A DNA stretch of 22,894 nucleotides, from NCBI GenBank assembly GCA_030180075.1, contig JASNJN010000136.1, positions 1 through 22,894 on the forward strand. Direction: 5' to 3'. The translations under genes and the position numbers were made by a program. Below the pieces are notes generated by a model. It saw nothing but the letters and a program-made list of their open reading frames with translations. It did not search any database and was not told where the DNA came from. The DNA is from Mikrocytos mackini (taxonomy: Eukaryota > Endomyxa > Ascetosporea > Mikrocytida > Mikrocytiidae). This document shows positions 15,937-22,894 of the stretch, piece by piece (position 1 is the stretch's first letter; every line of letters starts with the position of its first letter).

Positions 15937-16889
15937 TATTCAACAATAATGATTATTTCATGTAAAAAAAAGCGATCTGATCTAATAATATTATTTAATT
16001 ATTCTGCTATTTAAATATAGTTTCTAGTTTTAAATTTAAATCCATTTCGGTCTGTATATCTATACCTTTAAATCATCACATAGCAATTCATCCCAAGACT
16101 TTTATAGTTATACGAAATCATTTCGAAGTTAATAACATATCGCAAATATTCAATTCAAGATAAGTAATAAATTGAAAATACACAACACCTATATGTAAGC
16201 ATTACCTGTATTCTATCTCACTTCCATCCTATTTGTGTTGCTCGTTATGCTAACAGGAACCAACTTCTAATTGTATGCGTACGCTGATATTTGAACTAGA
16301 ATAGTTGGTATTTGTTTCCAATGTAATTTAACGGTCTGTACTCTCTATATTCCCCATGCCCATCGTTAATATGCTATTTACCATACTACTAATGATTGTC
16401 CTTGCAGTTAAATGTCATTCGAAGACTTTTGGTAGTAAACAGCTTTTGTTACACGAAAGTCGTTTCGGTTGAATAGAAGGCTGGGTTTCTTTCTAACAAT
16501 GATATACAAACCGTTACAAGTTTCCTACAGCTCTCTAATGAGCACAAATGGTGTCTATAATTTTCAAAACTAATTTTCTTTTTCAAATGTCAAATATAAC
16601 ACACAGGACAAATCAAAATAAATAAAATCTAACTAAATGTTTAGTAATAGCTAAAATAATAGCTTCATAAAAATAAATCTTATTTGATACAAAAAAACGT
16701 AAATCTTTGTGTGTAAATTTCCTCGCTCTAGTGTTTACTTGTTTAGCCAGCTATATGCACAAAACAACTCATTCGTTCCGATTTTTATTTAGATTTACAT
16801 ACTATCCATACTTTAATTCTGAATATTATGGCAGGAAAACGGAAAGCGAAGATTATCCGGGTTTAACGTTCAAAAAGCTTTGACAATAT
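15937..16889. other. AT-rich non-coding stretch
   Basis: No gene or clear repeat. Two segments near 16090-16130 and 16420-16470 share AAGACTTTT-AGT followed by ACGAAA and TTTCG in similar order and may be an old duplication. Otherwise nothing is recognisable. Confidence 0.4.
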
Positions 16890-17630
16890 AATTAGTGAAA
16901 ACAACCAGAGTAAACGCCATTTTGTTAACATCAAATTATATTCAATTTTCTGGTTCCTCATTCCACATGGGAAACTGTCGGACATGTTTTGGGAGCATGT
17001 ACAAAAATTCCCTTCGCTCTCCTAAAGTCTCGTCACGATGGAGTCGTTTTACAAATAGCAAACGAAGTCATCAGAAGAAGAGGCTTGGGAGACAAACTCA
17101 AGCTATCAGAGATGGCTAGGAGAATCGAGAAAAACTCGGACTCCATCCAACTGGTGCTAGACCAAAGGCTATGGGTTGAAGGTATGGAGGGCAAGCCACA
17201 TTCCCTCCTTCCGGATATCATAGCAATAGGCCATGCATCCAGGCGGGTAGAACTGCTAGAAGTAGCAGTCCCCGCCGAGGACTTGATTAAATCTCGGGAA
17301 GAAGAGAAGTCCGGGAAATACCTGGACCTCATCCCTGTCCTGCGGAACCAGTACCCTGGTTTCGAGATGAAGGTGAGAGCCTTCATTATTGGACAACTCG
17401 GAGTAATTTCCAAACGCTCTACTCAAAGTCTTATACACTTTTTAAAGAGGTCCTGTAAACAGCAGGTAACCTCCTGGGCAAACAAACCCAAGCGGATCCG
17501 CACAATCAACCACCTCGTTGGGAAAATCCAAAATGTGAGGTTGAAAGGATCCTTGGTGATCTACAGCTGGCTGAGATCGTTTTTCCGACGTAGAACGGAT
17601 GGGAATATAAAATTATATTTTATTAATTAA
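16890..17630 (+). pseudogene. 5'-truncated non-LTR retrotransposon, restriction-like endonuclease end
   Basis: The C-terminal part of a non-LTR retrotransposon ORF of the R2/R4/Dong/CRE kind. In the main frame, ETVGHVLGAC (ending at 17000) supplies the H-x4-C half of the CCHC motif, then RHDGVV, then the endonuclease core LLPDIIAIGHASRRVELLEV with D and E separated by 14 residues, and a KY pair downstream (K-Y at about 17316-17321). This is the PD-(D/E) restriction-like nuclease that nicks the target for reverse transcription. The expected first two cysteines of CCHC are replaced. There is no ATG and no reverse transcriptase upstream, as usual for 5'-truncated copies. The frame ends with a stop at 17628-17630 followed by an A/T-rich tail. 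Base composition is much more GC-rich than the flanks. Confidence 0.8.
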
Positions 17631-19915
17631 TTATTTCTTTACCTTTTAAAAATAAAAGACAACAAAGACAAAATTTTTGGTCCAAAATATTGAATTGTAG
17701 AATATAACACCGAATACAAAGGAAATACAGTTTTTTCATTTAGCCATAAACTGTAAAACAGGAAGAATTTACATAAAATTTCGGTAAAATAAATCCCCCA
17801 AATTTTGATAAATAAATAACCGTGAGAAATATAAGATCCGATGTACTAAAATACAACAACGATAATCCGAAAACCATTCGTAAAGAATTCCCACTTATTC
17901 TTGAAATTGTAAAATTTAAAAGTTTTTCTTTTGACACAAACATAAGCATATAATCATTTTAATGTTATTTATATTAATAAGATCGTATTTTGAAAAACGA
18001 ATTCGTTTTGTAAAATATTTCTGTCATAATATATCAAAATTTAATTGTATAGATCTCGAAAGAGAAAGCAGACAAAGTTTTGCAAAAATATGAGTTTCGT
18101 ATTTTCAAACAACTTTTTTGAAAAAAAAACATGTTATTTAATCATTTTATTGAAGATGATACTATATTACAACATTATTTAATACATTTTTGCTTTATAT
18201 AATTCATAACTTCTATTTGAACATTTTGGGGGTTTCCCCATTCTTAAAAGTTTAAAATTTAGAGAAGCATAGCCATTTTACTTCTACACAGCACTCAACA
18301 CACCAAGCAATCACAAAATGGTTAATCAAACTACCGATTACTTTATAATCACGGCATCAGATTTTAAATTACACCAAAACTTCAACATAGAACTTTCTCC
18401 GTTGTTTGGTAAGAAAAACAGTCCAGCCATAGATTCCTAACTGAGTAATACAATCACTACTAACTAACAACGTAAGGGGTTTGTATTTATTCTAATCAAC
18501 TCAGATAAATAATATTTACTTCACACAACACGCAATCCTCTTAATATGAATGATTTATCGTACTTCGCGCATTTATATACCAACAACAAAACGATAATTA
18601 GATCTATTTTGCAAGTGGTCACCTAATTGCATTTGGTTTCCGATTGTACATTCGGTTGCATAGAATTATGCTAATTCGAAAGATAAACCTTAATCCACAT
18701 TATTAATAGATTGTACGAAAGACGGATGAAACTCAAAACAGATACACAATTATTACAACTTTATAGTATTGATCACATTTCTTTCTACTAAAGGAATACA
18801 CATTTACAATGTTACTTCGTAATGATCTTGGTAATTAGTACTGTTTCTATGTTAAAAAATAGTTTATTGGATTGCATAAGGCGTTTGTTAAAATAAGATC
18901 TAGTATTTCCAATTTGAAATAGAATGTTTCGATTTAGGACCATATTATTAATATTAAAGTACTTGAAAAGAATACTAATACTTTATTCACTACTGTTTAC
19001 TTAAGCGTATTAAGACTTTGTTCGGATTTTATTAATTAATATGAGTATAAATTTTGCATGTATTTCTTTTGGCAGGATATCCCCAGAACTTAGAACAAAA
19101 CATGCTTTATTAATTCGTTAGAAACTTAAACGTTTATATACCTTTCTGTATTATTCAACTTAATAGCAATTTAGACACAAATTTCCTTTACAACTACTTC
19201 GAACAATTTTGACCCACTTTTAATTCCGTTTCCTGAATTAACTACTTTAACAAATCAGGCACACTTTTATTTTCATCTCAAATAGACAATGGAACTTAAA
19301 GTTACTATTATTTATTCTAAAAGTGAACATTTCTATACATTTATATTCACTTTTAATGATTGATTACTTCTAGAAATATATTTAATATCTGACAACAATA
19401 AATAACTGCAATTTATTGGCAACTTTAAATTTGCTTGGCGTAACAACTATATATTGTTGTGACTGCCTCATTTAAAACGTTTTTAATTGGACGTGTTACA
19501 AACATCTTCAATGACTCATTCTTAACTTCTTACACCAGCAACTTAGCATATTTACATATTTAATTTCACAGCTCCTCGTATTGATTTGAGGCTCCAATGC
19601 ATAATTGTACTATATGCTGATTAGGAAATGCTTTATTTTAGGAATTATTCTTTATACTCTTTAAGAAAGAATCCAGCGTTACTGAATAAACACATTTCAA
19701 TTGCGATCTATTTGCAGTTATTCCGGTTATTGCTGAATTATAATATATTTAGAAGGAATTGGACGATAACGGCGCGGGGTATATCGGATTTATGTAAATA
19801 TTCCAAAGCGCTAAGAACAATGTTTTAAAATGGTTTGTTTGAACGATAAACAGGGGGAAAGAAATATGTAAAACGAGCAATATAGTAACAAAGATTAAAG
19901 TTTATTTAGAGATGA
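17631..19915. other. Long AT-rich non-coding stretch
   Basis: Almost 2.3 kb without a supported gene. Short open frames (17740-17949 minus, 19628-19828 plus) show no family motif and low-complexity composition. A small GC-richer patch near 19765-19785 (GGCGCGGGGTATATCGGA) has a diverged relative near 20425-20440 (GGCGAGGTATACGGA), flanking the next MITE. No tRNA, LTR or long inverted repeat was seen. Confidence 0.4.
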
Positions 19916-19925
19916 CGAAATGAAA

Positions 19926-20347
19926 GACCTCAACTTCATTTTCCCTGAAAAAGTTGCATTTTCCTGAAATTCTTACACTTTTCTTAAATTATTTTGTTTT
20001 GAATAACTAATTACAGAATTTTACATGTTGTGATTTGAAATTTATACTATATATGTGCAGGATGATTATTTAACTGAAAATATAGTTTTTTCTTGGAACT
20101 TCTGTTTGTTTTTGCACCAATTTATAAAGTTATGAAAATATCTAGACCTGATTTTGTCAAAGTGTTGTTGGCAATTTTTGGAAAACCATCATAATTCATC
20201 TAAAATTAAATATAATTGAATTGGCGGATAAATTCAATTTGAAAATTTTGTTAATATAATTTATAAAATTAAAAAACGGCAAAAATCAGGAAAAGTGTAA
20301 GAATTTCAGGAAAAATGCAACTTTTTCAGGCAAAATGAATTTCAATC
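19926..20347. mobile_element. 422-bp MITE with perfect 10-bp target duplication
   Basis: Inverted ends of about 60 bases. The left arm contains TTCATTTTCCCTGAAAAAGT, then GCATTTTCCTGAAATTCTTA and CACTTTTC; the right arm in reverse complement has the same order with few changes and one extra T. The outermost nine bases of each arm are less alike. Perfect 10-base direct repeats CGAAATGAAA flank it (19916-19925 and 20348-20357). The interior is AT-rich and non-coding. Duplication length points to MULE-type mobilisation, but the ends differ from the AGGGCTCCC family and from the large MULE. Confidence 0.8.
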
Positions 20348-20357
20348 CGAAATGAAA

Positions 20358-20699
20358 TGACAAAAAAGAATATAGTTGACTTATTTCGAATAATTTATCT
20401 ACTTATACGTTATACAGTAACAACGGCGAGGTATACGGAATTATGATTGTGAAATGAATAAATTGTCAACAAGATGTAAACTTCTTTGGGAATTTCTAGT
20501 TTTATTCTATATATATTGGATAAGTTAATAGGAATGAATTTGTATCTAGAAAAATAAGCAATTTGTCATAATTTAAAGAAATACAGTTATATAATGGGTA
20601 TTTAAAGATTTATCAAACAACAAAGATATAATTCATATACCAATATAATTTTTAATCATTTAATTAACAACAATGAAAACTCTGAATAGATTCGTGTTG
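20358..20699. other. AT-rich non-coding stretch
   Basis: No gene or repeat seen apart from the GGCGAGGTATACGGA patch mentioned for the region left of the MITE. It borders the decayed PHD end of the second MULE transposase. Confidence 0.4.
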
Positions 20700-20909
20700 A
20701 TATTTATAAACTCGTTGTACGCACAAAATAATCATCCACCTTTTGCATTTTTCACATTTTACCCACTCAAAATCACTTCCTATGAATCGTCTTCGTATTT
20801 GAAGCAAATTTTGCAAAACCCACGCTGTGTCACTGTCTCCTTATTCGTACCTGGTGTATCTTTCTTATAATTCTTTAGTTTTTTGTTTGAATGCTTATAT
20901 AAAATAACT
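20700..20909 (-). pseudogene. Second MULE transposase, PHD-finger remnant
   Basis: Downstream part of the minus-strand transposase cut by MITE copy B. From the MITE edge the frame reads a lysine-rich linker (HSNKKLKNYKK), then GFCKIC (first PHD cysteine pair, codons near 20804-20815), and stops. After a shift by one base the next frame gives SDFEWVKCEKCKRW (20736-20777), the second cysteine pair and the Trp of a PHD finger, and then loses similarity. The layout matches the PHD finger at the end of the first MULE transposase, so the two are related but clearly different copies. Confidence 0.65.
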
Positions 20910-21377
20910 AGGGCTCCCAAAAAGCAATTTTTTCAAAATCACATATGTTTATTATTACGTTGTTTTAACGCTGTAGAACGATTTTCAGGTCCTATAAAGC
21001 CATTGATAGCGTTTTTTAAAAGCAATAAAAGGCAATAAAGCAATTTTGGGCAATTTTTAGGTAAATTGACTAAAATAACAGCAATTTGGCGTAATAAATA
21101 GAATTATTTGAGCTGTTAATCTGGCAAAATTCAAATAAAAATTTTTGACGAAAAAATAAAAAATTAAATTCGCCATATTTATCATTAATAGTTATTTAAT
21201 ATCGTTATTAATATATAATCGGAATTATTTTGACATTTTGGGTTATTTTGGAAGGAATTGTCCTAATTTTATAATAAAATAGCTAGGTTTTCGTCGTTTT
21301 AGAGGCAATTTGGCACAAATAATGATGTTTTGGGGGCAATTTCCTATATAAATATAAAAGCAATTTCTGGGAGCCCT
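20910..21377 (-). mobile_element. 468-bp MITE, copy B, inserted in a MULE transposase
   Basis: The inverted second copy of the element at 13195-13661, with ends AGGGCTCCCA and TGGGAGCCCT. Flanks TAAAATAACT (20900-20909) and AAAAATAACA (21378-21387) agree at eight of ten positions and look like an aged 10-bp target duplication. The insertion splits a minus-strand MULE transposase remnant, whose reading frame runs into the element from the right side and is found again beyond it on the left. Confidence 0.85.
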
Positions 21378-22070
21378 AAAAATAACACCAAGAGGGTTGT
21401 AACGTTTGGGTATCCCTTTCCTTGTTAAATCCTGTGTTTCAATATCACAAAGCTTTTCGGGATATATCTGTTCGTCTAGTTCCAACAATAGAGCGTCAAT
21501 ATTATTTTCCACCATGATGTACTGCTTACTCTCCAATCCTTGATTTATTATAAACTGCAATTGTTTGACTTTATCTTGTAGCATATAAATTGATTGTTCC
21601 TCTTCATGCCGATCTATCATATTATAATCATCCGCAAAGAAATCACAATTATCGTCCCGTTCGATCAATACGTCAACAGTTGAATTCTCGTTTTCTAAAA
21701 TATTTCCTAAATTATCCTTGTTTTCAATGTTATATTCTGTGGTCTCTAAACTTGAAAAACAATCTTGCATAACAAAGTGTGTGTGATGGCAAAGCCGGTT
21801 TTGTTGTGTATAATTTGGGCAAGTGCATTTGATATTATGCATACATATCTTGCACTTTTCACATAGAAGACGTGGACACAACTGACAACCAATCCCATGC
21901 ACAGTTATAACATAATCTTTATGTTGTAACAATTGTCTGTAATTCAATTCAATAAAGATTTGTCACAGGTATCTATTTTTCTGTGATTTTTGCGTGCGTC
22001 ATAAAATGGTTTTCCCAATAACGATTTGTCATTGCTTGAATTCAGTTGTTTGTTTACTTTGCATAGCTTG
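21378..22070 (-). pseudogene. Second MULE transposase, SWIM zinc-finger remnant
   Basis: A minus-strand frame of about 190 codons from about 21947 to the MITE edge, without an ATG. It starts with a cysteine-rich segment (CQLCPRLLCEKCKIC) and a SWIM finger, C-T-C, nine residues, C-H-H, close in layout to the SWIM part of the first MULE. An acidic region and a helical segment (QDKVKQLQF...) follow, then RKGIPKRYNPLG leading into the MITE. Between 21947 and about 22070 short pieces in other frames look like further decayed transposase. The DDE core is absent, perhaps removed by the fold-back element or by deletion. Confidence 0.7.
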
Positions 22071-22076
22071 TTAGAG

Positions 22077-22400
22077 ACATACCGAAGAAAACTGGAAAAA
22101 AGTGAACTCTAAAATTTCCGAATTTTTCGAAAAAAAATTTTCTACATATTAAAAACCTAAAAATAAAACATAAAGCAAGGAACTTTTTCGAAAATACAAT
22201 TTTCATCAAAAAATAGTTGTTTTGGAGGTCATTTTAAATATATTACCCCTACGATAAAAGTGAAAATTAAAATTTTATTGTATTTTCGAAAAAGTTCCTT
22301 GCTTTATGTTTTATTTTTAGGTTTTTAATATGTAGAAAATTTTTTTTCGAAAAATTCGGAAATTTTAGAGTTCACTTTTTTCCAGTTTTCTTCGGTATGT
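22077..22400. repeat. 324-bp fold-back element with 124-bp arms
   Basis: Positions 22077-22200 and 22277-22400 are reverse complements over 124 bases with no difference that I could find, separated by a 76-base loop. The outer ends read ACATACCGAAGAAAACTGG and its complement; homopolymer runs also match, for example the eight-base A run (left) and T run (right). No target duplication is evident at the ends. It may be a fold-back MITE or a palindromic rearrangement; a transcript across it would form a long hairpin. Confidence 0.92.
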
Positions 22401-22460
22401 GATGCGCAACCCGGGAACCAAACGCCAAAGCGGCCAATGCCGGCAACCTATAAGGGACCC
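22401..22460. other. Short GC-rich segment
   Basis: Sixty bases (GCGCAACCCGGGAACCAAAC and onward to GGGACCC) that are far richer in G+C than the surroundings, between the fold-back element and the next open frame. They resemble the composition of the 12.5-13.2 kb island, but no shared sequence was confirmed. Confidence 0.35.
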
Positions 22461-22894
22461 TTAGAAGCATTCATCACGAGAAGAAGCAGAGTAGGGAAGA
22501 AGAATTTCCCCGCAGCGTATTAGTACTTCCTTTATCCGTTCCACAGTCACCAATTCCGTTGCAAAGAGGTCTTCATTGTCTATATCATTTCTGGCAGGAG
22601 ATATACTTGAATCATCATCTGAACATATATAAAGATAATACCCGCAGTGCAGCCCTAACATCTCAAATTCAAAACAAGGGCCTTCTAGTGGCTTATTGTC
22701 ATAAACAATCTGCTCTAAGTTCTGCTCTTTCTTATACTTCTTCACACTTAAAACCAATTTGTACCTTAATATGTACTGGTTTGATTCTAAAAATGCCTCG
22801 TCGCTTAAAAGTGCGTTTATTTCTCCACATTCTTTTTGTAACACTCTAAAATATCTCTCTGTAAGTTATCTCGGAGTCAAATTCGATATCTATT
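22461..22894 (-). CDS. Unrecognised open frame, 3' part, broken or partial
   Basis: A minus-strand frame of 127 codons after a non-ATG start at 22844, open for a further stretch to about 22877 where a TGA interrupts it; another frame is open from there to the window edge, so the gene may continue beyond the window with a frameshift. The product is acidic and includes LEGPCFEFEMLGLHCGYYLY and a D/E-rich segment (CSDDDSS). No catalytic motif, zinc finger or membrane helix is evident. It does not match the MULE transposases in this window. It could be the end of a host gene or of another mobile element; I cannot tell. Confidence 0.4.

Noticed and set aside
1-22894. LTR retrotransposons and CRISPR-like arrays
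   Set aside because: No long direct terminal repeats, reverse transcriptase motifs or regularly spaced repeats were found.
1-22894. Assignment to Entamoeba
   Set aside because: MULEs, R4-like retroelements and AT-rich DNA also occur there, but the very short gene spacing and shortened proteins fit a microsporidium-like genome better; neither can be proven from this window.

Overview
This is an AT-rich eukaryotic window with a compact cluster of intron-less housekeeping genes flanked by transposon-rich, mostly non-coding DNA. The short genes, tight spacing (39 bp between two divergent start codons, about 100 bp between convergent ends), shortened proteins and heavy transposon load fit a reduced intracellular eukaryote such as a repeat-rich microsporidium. 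This is inference from style, not from a marker gene; other AT-rich, intron-poor protists are not excluded.

Layout. 1-1178: non-coding, with GGTTTAAACC palindromes and a direct repeat at the left edge. 1179-5166: a Mutator-like DNA transposon (MULE) with 306-bp terminal inverted repeats and a minus-strand transposase split over several reading frames, carrying zinc-finger, DDE, SWIM and PHD parts. 5210-5568: a tandem 23-mer, a tRNA-like element with a perfect Pol III B box, and directly after it a U6 snRNA gene. 5626-12345: the gene core: proteasome beta-6 (+), class II-like eIF4E (-), a large ATXR3/SDG2-like SET protein (+), a small membrane protein (-), a Spartan/SprT-type protease (+) and poly(A)-binding protein (-). 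12521-13184: a GC-rich island of unknown nature. 13195-22400: a transposon graveyard holding two copies of a 467/468-bp MITE with 10-bp target duplications, a pogo-like TA-flanked MITE, a 422-bp MITE with a perfect 10-bp duplication, a 5'-truncated non-LTR retrotransposon with a restriction-like endonuclease domain, a second decayed MULE transposase split by one of the MITEs, and a 324-bp fold-back element with 124-bp arms. 22461-22844: an unrecognised open frame near the right edge.

The core genes cover protein turnover (beta-6), cap binding and poly(A) binding in translation (eIF4E, PABP), chromatin methylation (SET), DNA-protein crosslink repair (Spartan) and splicing (U6). They do not form one pathway.

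Most notable: (i) the U6 gene carries AAAGAGA in place of the near-invariant ACAGAGA box and abuts a tRNA-like element at its 5' end, suggesting a tRNA-U6 dicistron; (ii) both MULE transposases pair a SWIM finger with a C-terminal PHD finger; (iii) a MITE insertion in the second one can be removed on paper at its target duplication to restore the reading frame.
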